Origin: Vitis vinifera
Lineage: Eukaryota > Streptophyta > Magnoliopsida > Vitales > Vitaceae
Reading direction: 5' to 3'
NCBI RefSeq assembly: GCF_030704535.1
Contig: NC_081815.1
Location: 635,001 to 699,000 of the forward strand
Length of the DNA stretch: 64,000 nucleotides
Shown here: one piece after another, positions 25,561 to 37,800 of the stretch
Layout of the letters: each line of letters starts with the position of its first letter
Numbering within the stretch: position 1 is the first letter of the stretch
Notes under the pieces: generated by a model
Database searches by the model: none
Seen by the model: the letters and a program-made list of their open reading frames with translations, nothing else
Told to the model about the DNA's origin: nothing
Position numbers and translations under genes: made by a program

Positions 25561-25817
25561 GGCTATGTTTGTTTCTTGGAAAATTTGAGGTGAGGGAAAA
25601 GAAATAAAGAGAAAAAGTGGAAGAAAAGAAAAAATAAAGGAAAATAAAAAATAGATTCAAAATCAATAAATTATTTTTATATGTTTTTTCAAACTCATTT
25701 CACTTTAGTTTCCTCTATTATATAAAAATTAAATAATTTAAAAATATATAAATTTTTAACTAATTTTAACTATATTTGATTTTCTTTAAAAAAACTTTCT
25801 GGGACCCAAACATAACC
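25561..25817. mobile_element. Harbinger/Tourist-type MITE (257 bp)
   Basis: Terminal inverted repeats are GGCTATGTTTGTTTCTTGGA on the left and, read inward from the right, GGTTATGTTTGGGTCCCAGA. Both ends are flanked by TTA, the three-base target duplication typical of PIF/Harbinger elements. The interior is AT-rich and non-coding. The termini resemble those of the 1.58-kb element at 61479. Confidence 0.75.
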
Positions 25818-26715
25818 TTAATTTTTTAATTTCATCATTATCAAAAGTTAATAATTTTTAAAGGCATTATAATTGGAAATTGTTAAAAATGGACTTCTTT
25901 TTAACGATGTATAATATGTATGAGCAAGTTGAAACATGTCTTTTTTTCTTTCGGGGTAATGATGTTCCATTATTTGTTCTACGTAAATATAGAATATGAA
26001 TAAAAATATTATGTTATATACAATCATTTTATCCTAATATTTTGATAATAATTTTACCACATTTCTTTATACCCATTATTTTTATTTAAGTTATAAGGTA
26101 CATAATTTTATATTTTTATCATTTCTTTTGGTTATTTGATAAAATGTTTTGTTAATCCCTTCGCCATATCCTTTTAATATCTAGTGATATTCTTCCTATT
26201 TAGTTCATAATTTTCATATTTTGGTATCTTGATCAAATTATTCATATATTAGTATCGTTTTTATACTATGATCATATTATTTATATTCTAATCATATTTT
26301 TCATCACATTCTTTATATCTAAACTATAAATTTTCATATTTATTGTACTTTAATAACATTTTTTTTTTATCCTAATAACATTTTGTACTTGCATTACAAT
26401 TTTTGTGCTTTAATATTTTGAATTGATACCTTAATCACATTTTTTTTTTATCTCTAATACCTATTTGATGGTGAAGAGGCCATAAGGGCTTGAAAAATGG
26501 GCATAGCTATAAAGTTTTGAATAATCAATCAAAGTTTTATCAAAAACTACTTTTATTTTTGTAAGGAGCAATTTTATAATTATTTAAAATGTCTTTGCAC
26601 ATGATTCTTATCAACATTAACAAAATCTAATCATAAAATCAATATATATATGCAAATAATAAATGTTTCTACATTCTATTTATTCTAATTTTATTTGTAT
26701 TATAAATATAATTAG

Positions 26716-27202
26716 ACTGTATTTGGTTGATAAGATAGACATATTTTATAATATAATTTATAATGAGATATGATATATTTGAATATTAAATTAATTCAAT
26801 GAATATTATATAGTATATTAGATGGGATATATAATGCTATACTTATATTTAGTTTGTAAAATGAATAAAAAAAATAAAATAAAACATGTATGATTTTTTA
26901 ATGTTTAAAATAAAAATATACATATATTGCATTTTCATATTTTTCTATTAAAAAATATGAAATTTCTATTATTGTTTAACAATATTTATAATTAAAATAT
27001 TTAAACTTTATAAATAATTTTTTTTTATATTAGAACAGATATAGAAATATATATTATTTTATATTTGATTAAATATAAGATAAGATAAGTAATGGACTTA
27101 TCCCATGTCATAACTAATCGACCAAATAACCAAACATATGATAAGATATGTTATCTCCTCTCTAATCTTATCTCATGTAATATCCGACCAATCAAGCATA
27201 AC
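26716..27202. mobile_element. Possible MITE
   Basis: The left part contains TGTATTTGGTTGATAAGATAG, and the right part contains inverted relatives (TATCCGACCAATCAAGCATAACC and CGACCAAATAACCAAACAT). The interior is rich in ATAAGATA-like words in both directions. The ends do not match exactly and no clean target duplication is seen. Confidence 0.3.
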
Positions 27203-27306
27203 CTCCCACCCTAATTAAATTTAAGGAAAATGTGAGAATGAGATGAATTTCAATTAAAACTGTCAGTTGTTTAATTAGAGATAAATCATTCTTATGGGAA
27301 TGGATA

Positions 27307-28424
27307 TTGCACATACTTCAATGTTGAGGATATGCATGAAGGCCCCTTTTTGAAATTTTAGTGGGTTTCAAACATCTATGAAATTGAGGGTTGCCAACCA
27401 ACTAATAATGGGTTGGGCCCATGGTACTCTTTTTAAAAGCCCACAAATAGAAAAGAAAAGAAGGAAGAAAAAGAGCTTAGACAGCCCAAGAAACATTGAA
27501 AACAAAAGCCTAAAGGCCCATTAATTTATAAGTTGGGTGTTTGGGAAGTCCATAAAATAATTTATCTTCTTTAGAACAAAAACTAATTTTAACTTAAAAA
27601 ACATGTTTGATAAACATTTTACTGAAAATAGTTTTTTGAGAATTTATTCAAAATATAATTTATTTTTTAAAATAAATTTACAATATTTTTAGTGGGTTTT
27701 TTTTTTTTTTAAGAATATGTTAAGGAATAATTGAAAATTCGGAAAATGGTATTTATTGAATAGAGCTTTAAATTTATTTTTTATATACCAGTTTTCAAAT
27801 AAAAATTTATTCTTAAAAATAAAATACTAGTATTTTTAAAATTATTTTCAAACAAAGTCTGTTGAAAACTTTGTTGCACATACTTCAATATTGAGGATAT
27901 GCACGAAGGCCCCTTTTGAAATTTTAGTGGGTTTCAAATACCTATGAAATCGAGGGTTGCCAACCAACTAATAATGGGTTGGGCCCACGGTACCCTTTTT
28001 AAAAGCCCACGAATAGAAAAGAAAAGAAGGAAGAAAAAGAGCTTAGATAGCCCAAGAAACATTGAACACAAAAGCCTAAAGGCCCATTAATTTATAAGTT
28101 GGGTGTTTGGGAAGTCCATAAAATAATTTACCTTCTTTAGAGCAAAAACTAATTTTAACTTAAAAAAACATGTTTGATAAACATTTTACTGAAAATAATT
28201 TTAAAAAAATTTATTCTAAACATAATTTATTTTTTAAAAGAAATTTACAATATTTTTTTAAGAACATGTTAAGGAATAAATGAAAATACGGAGAAGGGTA
28301 TTTATTGAAAAGAGCTTAAAAATTATTTTTCATATACGAGTTTTCAGATAAAATTTTATTCTTAAAAATAAAATACTCCAATTTTTAAAAATTATTTTTC
28401 AAACAAAGTTTGTTGAAAACTTTG
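27307..28424. repeat. Tandem duplication, two units of about 567 and 551 bp
   Basis: Unit 1 (27307-27873) starts TTGCACATACTTCAATGTTG and ends GTTGAAAACTTTG. Unit 2 (27874-28424) starts and ends with the same words, with scattered substitutions and small indels, including a missing stretch of the T-run. The units abut exactly. No gene is contained. Confidence 0.9.
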
Positions 28425-31400
28425 CCAACTAGCCGAAATTTATGATACTCTTGCTCTACCAACTATTGTTGATTATTTATATCCATGGTTGTTAAACAAA
28501 TTTTTAATCAGCTACCAAAGTTGAATGGGCTTCATATTTTAATCCCAACAAGCATTAGTTGATCAGCTACCAAAGTTATTTATAAGTTTAACTTAGATAA
28601 AAATGATATTCCCAAGAAACAATATGTTAAATTCCAAATCACCATTGATTTCATCAGATTTGATTGCTTAAAATAATAGTCACTTATTTGTATTGTAGTG
28701 GATAGAAAATGAAAGAAGAAAATGTCATATCTCCTGAGTGAAGGTAACACTTGCCTTATAAAAAGTAGCGATCCTAGAATTGAATAATACATCAACTCAT
28801 AAAAATATTATCTTCCAATCATATAATATACCCACCACCCTTATTTACGGTTTTCATAATGTAACGTATATTTTCTATATTAAAGTTGATCAAGTCATTA
28901 AAGCTTTGTTGATTTGGTCTTTTAATAAAATGACAGGCTATTTTTAAGCTCAATTAAGGGATTAAAAAATTTTAATATACAAGGAAAAAAAAATTTGTTC
29001 TTATGAAAGTTTTTTTTTTTTTTAATACCTACATGGGTAATTTATTTTTTTATTTTATTTCAAATAGAACTTAAAACTAAATTATGTTTATAATGTTAAA
29101 AAGTGAGTTGTTTATTTTTTTAATATTTTATTTCTATATTAAATATTATGAAATAAATAAAAATCAACATGTTATTTTAGCATTCGAAAAAAGTTAAATA
29201 TTTTGATTTTTTATTCAATAAAAAAATTAAGAAATAAGTAATAAATCAATAAATAAAAAAAGCTATAATTTAAAATTTAAAAGTAAATTATTTTCAATCA
29301 TTTTTTTTTAAAAATAAAAAACCAACTAAAAGGGTGTTTGTTTTTTTAGTTTTTTGCTGAAAGTAATTTGATTTTAAACTTTAAATCGTTTGTTTTTTTA
29401 TTTTTTCATAACTTATTATCAGATTTTTGTTGAATAAAAAAAGTCAAAATATTTTATTTTTTTTAAATAAAAAAAAATATGCTGGTTTTTTTTTACCTCT
29501 TAATATTATTAAATATTAAAATTCAATTTAGAATTAAATAAAAAAATAAACACTTTTATGGAGAATTTCTTCACAAAAGTCAAATCAAGCCCTATTGAGG
29601 AGAGATTGTGATTAATTTTGATCAAATGAAAACCTTTATGACATTTGATTGGCATTCGTTTATGACATAAAATTACCAATTTAAACTTTTTAACTGACTA
29701 TCACCTCTTAACTAAAATAAAAAACAAAATATTATCCAAACTCAGCCTTCCTCTTTCTCTAGAACCAAACAAGAAAAGTGGTTTTTTTTTTCTCTTCTTT
29801 TTGAAGTTTGGAGGTAAAATGTCAATTTCCTTTCCTGTGGGTGGGTGTCAAAGGAAAATAATTGAGGCTACGGAGGTGGGTCACGTTACAGTGAATTTGA
29901 TCAAATAACAAGCCCTAAAAGACAAAGATGATATCATTTTCAACCATTAAAGAAATGGTAAGGTGCGTCAACATCTTGACACCTCACATTGTTGTTTAAA
30001 AATATGAAAATACAAATAATTTTAAGGAAAGGTGTCACTATCTTGACGCCCTCTCTCTGTCTCTCACCAGGAGTGGACGATTGGGAATGTCACCCTCGCC
30101 AGGTAGTTCCCACGTGCCTCCAAGAAATCGGCGAATCTCTGCTTGACACATGGACTCTCCTGGTTTCCATGGAGCCATAATGATCAATGGGCGAAAGGGA
30201 ACTTATGATCGAATGACTTAAATACCCCTATGCCATAATTTTAAGTGGAAGAAGTAAACACAGAAAAAACAGAAAAAAGTATTTTTTTTTTTTAAGTAGG
30301 AATATTTTTGGGAAAAGCTCTCTTTAGAGCTGAAGTGCTTAAACTTTAAGGTGTTTTTTTCTTATGGTTAACTTGAAACTCTCAAATGGGGTTGTTGCTT
30401 CAATTGACTACGTTGACAGTTGGAACGGCAAAAAATATAAATGTTCCATAAGACCCACACTGCTTCAGCTGACTGTGTTGACCACTTCCCGAAATATGAG
30501 AAAATCTCTTAAAATATCGGTAAAAATATTGATAATTATTGACGTATCAACAATATTCCAAAGAAATCGTCGATAATGATCATTATCGGTGTGGAATAAC
30601 AAAGACTTTACTAATAAATTTTTTTAATTATAATTACTTTAAATCAAACTAAGAATATGACAAGAATGTGAAAATATTATGAAATATAAAAAGAAAAAAA
30701 AAAGGTGATTAAGACATAAAATTTCAATATGATACCACCTTGATAATTTTTTTTTTTTGTGGCACAAAATATTGAAATTAAATTATTATACTTACAATAT
30801 ATTTGTGAAAATGAGTTAATTAATTCATGAAATCTAATTTTTGTTTCTTCCACTTCTCCCAACCCAAATTGATGCATTTTGTAGGTAGTAATTATTGAAA
30901 AGGAATCATTGATTTGGATAGAAAACAGTTTTTGGGACAGGTGGGTATAAGTTATCTTGGTGATGACAATTATTAAAATAAATTCTATTTTTGAAGATAT
31001 AATAAAGTACTTAAAAAGTAAAATTAGAAAGTTATCTTATCATGGAAGTTTCTACGTGACCATATAGTCTTTGAATATTAGTTATAATAATTATATTCTT
31101 GTATTTTTTTATATTTTTGTATATTAGTTACGTGTTCCTCGTAAATTGATTATATTCTTTGAATTTGATCATTATTTTTTTAACCTTTATTATAATTTTT
31201 TTTCATACATTCTAGAAAAAAAAAAAAAAAAAAACTCAGAAAATACACCATTTTAGCATTTATTACAAATTTGAATAAAAAGGTAATAAAAATCTAAAAA
31301 TTAAAAAGTTCAAAGATGCCTGCCTAAATAATGAAGAAAAGAAACAAAGGGGATAAGTGATTAAATATCAAGGGCATTATAGTCATTGCAAATGTATAAA

Positions 31401-31894
31401 AACCACTTCCTCAGTCCGTTGGCGGCCCCAGTAAGGAGCCCATCGCTTTCGGTGCCAAAAAACATGGGCCCAGTGTTTTCAATGGGTTTACTACTCAGTG
31501 GTTTCAGTGATTCAATGGTGATCAATCATTTCGGGACACGTACACATTCGCCGGTCGCCGGAATCTTTTGTGGGTCAGATCCCGGCCGGCGAGGGTCACA
31601 TCCTAATCATTTGGACATGGACATTTTTTAAAATTGCCCACTGACAAGTGACGTTTTATAAAATCGTCTTGGAATCCGTTTTAATAATAAAATAAACTCA
31701 ATTATTTGTAACTTTTTTTGGGCAAATAAATAATCCCCGATATAATTCCAATACCATGGGCCAGGGCCAACCACTCCCATCATATATTCATATATGTGGA
31801 TGAGCTTTTAGCCACCTCCATAATCTCAGAATTCTTCCAGATCACAACACTCTCTGTTCTCAACTTCTTCATTCAATTTTGATCCAACTCAGCC

Positions 31895-32703
31895 ATGTTG
31901 GGGAAGACTTCCCGACCAGCCATCGGAAAGCTTGCCGGATCATTGATTTCCGGCAATTGTACTGCGATTTTGGATGTTGCCACCAGTCCTAGAAGTCCTC
32001 TGGACATGAAGATTCAGTCCCCTCGAGGGCAAAAGAATTATGACCTTTTTAGTGGGGTTGGACTCGGAATTGTAGCTGCACTAGATAAATCCAGCAACTG
32101 CAGGGGTGAAATTCTGGCGAAGTACGCCGTTTCCGGGACCAATATGGGACGGTCAGGTCCAGTTCCGGTGACCTCCGGTAAAAATTGTGGTAGGTTGAAG
32201 GTGGGTTTTGGAGAATTGGAGATGGACAGTTTGGAGGATTACACGTATGTGACTTGCCATAAGCCTAACAAGAAATCCTTCACTAGGGTTTACTTTGATG
32301 GACATGAGACAACTGCCTTTCATAAACATGAATCTCCGGCAAGGTTTTCCAATGACGTGCAGGCGTTTCCCACCTCGGATTTTCTCAGTTCATGTCACTT
32401 GTGCAGGAAAAACCTCCATGGAAAGGACATATACATGTACAGGTACAACAACTTTACCTTTTTTCGATGTGGGTGTGGGTTGTTGGGATAATGAAATATT
32501 CGATCATAGAGCTAATGGGTGACGTTTCTTTTATGATTTACAGAGGAGAAAAAGCATTCTGCAGCAACGAGTGCCGGTCAAGGCAGATAGTGATGGACGA
32601 GAGGAAAGAGCAATGCAGATCTGAGGCTTCAAGATCAGCAGATGTTTCTAGCTCTCCCTACACAAGAGGCCAGATTTTCTCAACTGGGATTCTGGCAATT
32701 TAG
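31895..32703 (+). CDS. FCS-like zinc finger (FLZ, formerly DUF581) protein
   Basis: Plant-specific small zinc-finger adaptor; FLZ proteins are known to bind SnRK1 kinase and link energy signalling to other proteins. Two exons, 31895-32442 and 32544-32703, give 235 residues. The FLZ domain straddles the intron: SSCHLCRKNLHGKDIYMYR ends exon 1 and GEKAFCSNECRSRQI opens exon 2, completing the four-cysteine pattern (CxxC, then FCSxxC) with the name-giving F-C-S. The N-terminal half has no known domain but contains the usual short conserved blocks of the family (SPRSPLDMKIQSPRG and VGLGIVAALD). The 101-base intron has GT-AG ends (donor AG|GTACAA). Reading through the intron would destroy the second half of the finger. 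Which family member it is cannot be told. Confidence 0.92.
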
Positions 32704-34846
32704 GCTGGGACCTAGACGGTGATGACACACATCGGCAATAATAGTATCTAAACATACGAGAATTAATCATCCATGTGTTAAAAACAAAAGATTTTGCAAG
32801 TTCAAGCTGTAACTATTTCTTCTATCTGTAGATGTAAATAAATGGTTAGTGAAGGAGAGAGAAGCCCTTATCAATAAAATGAAATCAAGATTCTTGGACT
32901 TTTTTTTTTTCTGTTTCATATTCTGGTGGCAAGCAAATTACTGTACAAATGGACCTCGTCCATTGAATGGAAGACGAAAATAAGACCTTGTTTGAAAACG
33001 CTTTTAAGAACAAAATAAAGGAACCGATTATGAAAAATAGTTATTCTCCATAAGAGTCGGGATTGAATTTTGACTATTTCATCGAAGATTAATTGATCTT
33101 TTAGTAAGAGTACATCAAATCTTTTATGTCATTTGATATTACATAGCAAAACTTTGAACTTAAGAGTATTATTATTGCAATCTGATAAAGAGTTTAAAAT
33201 ATTATATAAAAAAATAATTCAAAACATTTCAAATTTATTAAATAAATAATTTGTCTTCAAAAGATTTTTTTTTATAAAAAAAAAAAAAAATCATGTCTTC
33301 TGAGTTTGAGAAATGTTTTCTACTTTAACGAACAAAAGATATTTTCTAAAATAGTCTTCAGACAAACCTTTAAAATTTTGGTCTATTGCAGGCCACCATT
33401 GCAGAGCATTCATTGAGTTTGTTTGTTTGTGTCTTGGGATTTTATGCAAAATTCATAGAACACAGAGAAAATTGATAAAAACAAAATCTAAAATCACTTT
33501 CCTATTTTGTGGTTTTGGCTATATTCCACTTTTACTGTTTTGACACCTGGAAAGGGTCCATGGCCTGGCCTTAACACGTAGACTACTATAATAACTGTTA
33601 GTGATCCTTATCACATTTTTTTTTATCTATTTTCCAGCAATAGGCCCACTATCCATGCTTTTAGCTTTTAGCTTTTAGCCCACATAAAGGTCAAGGCATC
33701 ATTACTGTAGGCCAAAAGGGGATTGTCAGGTTTATAAGTTCTGTTAGAATACGCACTCACGGAAATCTATTAATGCAAAAAGATCCATGATTTACACTAA
33801 AGAAGAGAGAAAAGAAAACCAAGGATTGGTAGGGTTGAAATTTGAGAACTCTACTTGGGTTGCAACCCAAAACTAGGATTTTGGAGGAAAAAATAATCCA
33901 ACCAACGCCATCTACATGAACTAAAACTGAATCGAATCAAAATTGTTTAAGATTGAATTAATTTATTCTAAATAATCAGTTATATTTAAATTAGTTCAGA
34001 CTTTCAATCCAAATTAGCTTTAAAAATAATTAAAATCAATTTAAATTTAAAGTTCAAAATGCATTTAAAATTTTTAATAAAAGATACAATAAAAATATCT
34101 ATTTCAAAAATAATTAAATAATAATATATTACTATAATAAAATATATAAAAATAAAAACACTGAACCATCAAGAGGAAAGGTAGTAAAAATGATAAATAA
34201 AAAAGAATGGAGGATAGGAATTTGCCGGCATGTCAAAGTAAAGGTGACTAAATGCATTACCCAAACCTAGAAATGGTAAACGAAATTAATCCTGAGTCTG
34301 CTCCTCAAATAATTTGTATGGATTAATAGACCAGAAACCTTTATAGTTGCTAAAAACCAAACCGGTTTAATCGATTTTGATTGGCTTGGTTTTATAGGTT
34401 CTTCAATATCAGTCAACCAAACTCTGAATTGTCATAGCTAGAAAACAAAGTCCAAGATGAAGATAAACCTGCCCAAAAGAAATCAGTTATGCATGTCTTG
34501 AGATATTTGTTCTGGAAACGGAAACAGTAACAGGGAAAAGAAAACCGGTAGAAGGAAAAACTATAGTGGGTAATGAAAAGGATCCCATCAGAAACCGTAG
34601 CCACTCATCCGCACAGAAAGCCTGCAGGTGGGATCATCCCCCAGAATACATTGTATGCTACATGCTCATCCTCACAGAAAGCCTGAATGCGGGATCATCC
34701 CTCGGGAATACATTGTATGTTACAATTCCATGCACGCAGAATGTATATGACACGGGTAAAGAAGAAAGAAAACAAAGCGTTCTACAGTTCAACAAAGATT
34801 TAATTCCTGCCTGCCAAGGTATATAATGGGAGTTGTCATCTTGTAC
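32704..34846. other. Convergent spacer between FLZ and UBP1
   Basis: The FLZ 3' UTR reaches to about 32900, with AATAAA-like words at 32836 and 32873. A MITE-like AT-rich block lies at about 32984-33370 (ends TTGTTTGAAAACG and CAGACAAACCTTT). AT-rich DNA follows, and the UBP1 3' UTR occupies roughly 34550-34846. No gene is seen. Confidence 0.5.
34604..34724. repeat. 61-bp tandem duplication in the UBP1 3' UTR region
   Basis: A unit starting CTCATCCGCACAGAAAGCCTG at 34604 recurs at 34665, both ending in GAATACATTGTATG. The copies differ at several positions. They lie about 120-245 bases downstream of the UBP1 stop, within its probable 3' UTR. A 36-base direct repeat at 35343 and 35370 (GGTTATAATCACCCATG / GGTTATAACCACCCATG) is a separate event in the last intron. 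Confidence 0.8.
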
Positions 34847-37800
34847 CTACTGGTAGTACATGAGTTGCTGGGTTGTTGCAGCATTCTGGAATCCACCATC
34901 ATAGATTGCCTGACTACTCCCACCAGCACCCATTCCCATGGCTGTCTGCTTTAGGGCATGCTGAGCCTGCGGATGCATGAGGCCTTGTGCACCACCCATT
35001 TTGCTCAATGCCATCTGTCGCTCATACGCTGCAAAGTCAGCAGCTGAAATACCAGGCATATGTGGAGCAGCTGGTGGGGGAAGAGGGGTGGAGCTTGTCC
35101 CTGCTGGAGTAGGTTTGCTGCCCCATGAGCACTGTAAAACATAAACACATAGGCCAGTCAAGCAGTTATTCACACAATCACATCTTCAAAGCTTCAACAC
35201 TCAATAGCGGGTGCCAGCACTTTGCAAAGGTAAAACAAGGTTGTGTCATGAAAAAATTAAAATAGGAAGGCAGTAGCAACTAGTAGCGTACAAATTAGAT
35301 CGATATACATATCATTTGGACTGGAGGATAAGCCAGAAAGAGAAGGTTATAATCACCCATGTGGAAAGATGGAAGGTTATAACCACCCATGTACAAAGAT
35401 GGAGTTGTTTTTTGCCTCAATCTTGGGCAACCTTTCTGCCAGGCACATGGGACAATATTTTAGCTAACAACATCCACCATGCAGAAAGTTGAACTGAAAG
35501 CTTGAGTTTTGGGAAGTATAAAGCAAGAGTTTTGGGGGCATTTCTGAATAAGAAAAAATCTCAGGGCAAGGAGTAGGAAGTAAGGTAATCTTTCATAAGA
35601 ATGAACCTTAATTGGTTTGCCACAGAGAATCCGAGCATTTCCCATCTGAATAGCCAGAGCTGCTTCAGCATGGGTACTGTATCTCACAAAACCAAAGCCT
35701 TTATCTCGTTGCACCCGAACATCTTCAATAGCTCCAGCGCCAAGTGCATGAAAATGTCGGTGGAGGTCAACTGAAGTAACCTGCAATTATAAGTTAATAA
35801 GAAAGCTAATGGCAGAAAGAATTTTGCAAAACATTCTTCAGAGCTGCCCATAGTTGTGTTCTGATTATAAAAATAATAATAATAGAAGAAAGATGTCATA
35901 TGTATGGATGGAATGAATTTTCTTTCGGATATATGGGTAGGTGCAGCAATAAAAATGTATAGTCCTGCACTCAATGTGGTCATTAGAGAGGCACAGAATT
36001 GACCTCACCACCAGCAATACATCGCTGGAAGGAGTGGATTCCACTATTATCAAATTTATTAAATCACACACTATTTGATCCACAAGAAAGTGAAATATGG
36101 AGAGAAAAAAGAATGAGAAGAAAAAGAGGCTCAATTTTTGCTAGTGTTTGTTTAGGTGAAAAATAAAAAGGGTAAAAGACAATGCCCTTGAGGCCTGGCT
36201 CTAGTGGTTATGGGGTTGGTTGGGATTGTGGGAAATACTAGGTTTCAGTCCTAGTGGGGACCCAAAAAAAAGGAAAAAATATTTACCTATAAAAAAAATG
36301 GATAAAAGACAATATAAAACTATCAGCGGCACTAAAATTTGCCATGCAGCAGTGAGAGAGGAAAGAAAATGGAAGTGTACAATACAGGGGTGGAAGTGAC
36401 AAGACTTCCCTATTCTCCCAGTTCAATTTTCTCAGTTTGATTTCCTCTTGAAGGCCCTAGCTACTGGTAAGATAGCAGAACAAAGCTTAATTTGGTCAAG
36501 TAGAAAATTTACCTTTCAAAGAAACCTACCAATAAAATGTAAAACACCAAATTTTCTTCTGACTGCCTCAATTTTTTCAAGCAAAGGGAATAGCGTTCTA
36601 AATTTGACTCTTTCAATGTCTTCCAAATAAGTTCTATCATTATCCAGAATTAGTTCTAATTTGACCAGAGATTCCAAAATAAGTTCTATCCCCCATTTCT
36701 GCAAGAGGTAGTCACAGGACTTGCAACAGTCATGCATATGCACCTTCAATGATTAAACAAAGTTCAAAGGTTTGCTTTGTTTGAAATTTGTATCCAACAA
36801 TTAACTAGTTCTCTGTTGAATGCTTTTTAGTTTAATGTGTTCAGTTTATTTAAATGCTTCAATAATTGTTCGAATTAGGGTTTCCTAATTTTTTTTTTGA
36901 TAGGTAAAGAGAAATATATTAAACAGAAAGAGGAGACACCAAATACAGGGAGTATACAAAAGCACCTAAGGAGTTTGTACCACCTGCAAGGAAAAGAAAG
37001 AAATTTCTCCATCCATGGCATCACAAGAAAGCTTCCTTATGGAGCAGGATGGTTTAGAAGGAATTATAGCTCTCCAAGCAACACATGATATGAGAATCAA
37101 AGTCTTCTTTTTACTGATAAAAAAGCCCCTGAAACAGCAATTCCTGCACTTGATATTGAACCTCGGCCACTGTTCTTTAAGATGAAGGAAAGCAGTGATT
37201 GAGCTATGGACCTATGAGTCTTGGTTCCATCTGGGGGAACTACCAGATTAGCCTTTAACTGTTGTTTAGCACCATTTGGGCAGTGATAGACCACCCATTT
37301 TACACCCCTTTTGAGGCTATTTTTGGCTGATCTGAGCCAACAGAATGGCTTGCGTCAGCGTTTGATTGGATGATTTAAGTCATTACAACAACTGAAATAT
37401 GGCAGCCAACAAGCTTGTTCTAGGGTTATAAATTCTTCAAAAGCCCATAAATCAGGCAGACTTTGACTCATTATTTCAATACAAAGTTAAGACTTATTTA
37501 TTTATAATTTCTGATTGTGTTAAAATAAGATGGGGTTTCCCTAGTTATGGGCCAACCTATCTGTTTTGCCCTCAATCTTTATCCAAAGACAACATAATAC
37601 TTATACCACTTTATGGTTATATATATATATATATAATATAACTAATATTGTCATGACTATGAGTAAAAGAGAAGAATCCTTGCCTCTGGAGCAAGATTGC
37701 CAACATAAACAGTGGTATACTGAAGATTGTTCTCTGGAGCTTCATCATTTGACTTGTCTTTCCCATCTTCTGCACAAGAAAGAGTACTATGATTGTAAGG

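Larger units (their letters stand above)
24962..31894. other. Gene-poor AT-rich intergenic region
   Basis: It holds the BGAL promoter (about 24962-25200), a Harbinger-type MITE (25561-25817), a possible second MITE (about 26716-27200), a 0.56-kb tandem duplication (27307-28424) and the FLZ promoter (about 31400-31894). Elsewhere there are only AT-rich stretches, poly-A and poly-T runs, and short open frames (28580, 29989, 30364, 31386) without recognisable content. Confidence 0.6.

Noticed and set aside
29989-30180. 63-codon open frame
   Set aside because: Short, without domain, and no splice-linked neighbours on the same strand.
32984-33370. Possible MITE downstream of FLZ, and several similar AAATAATTTT-rich blocks (for example 42240-42540, 43970-44120, 52290-52560, 54600-54780)
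   Set aside because: Their inverted ends are too weak and no target duplication could be found, so they are only mentioned within the intergenic entries.
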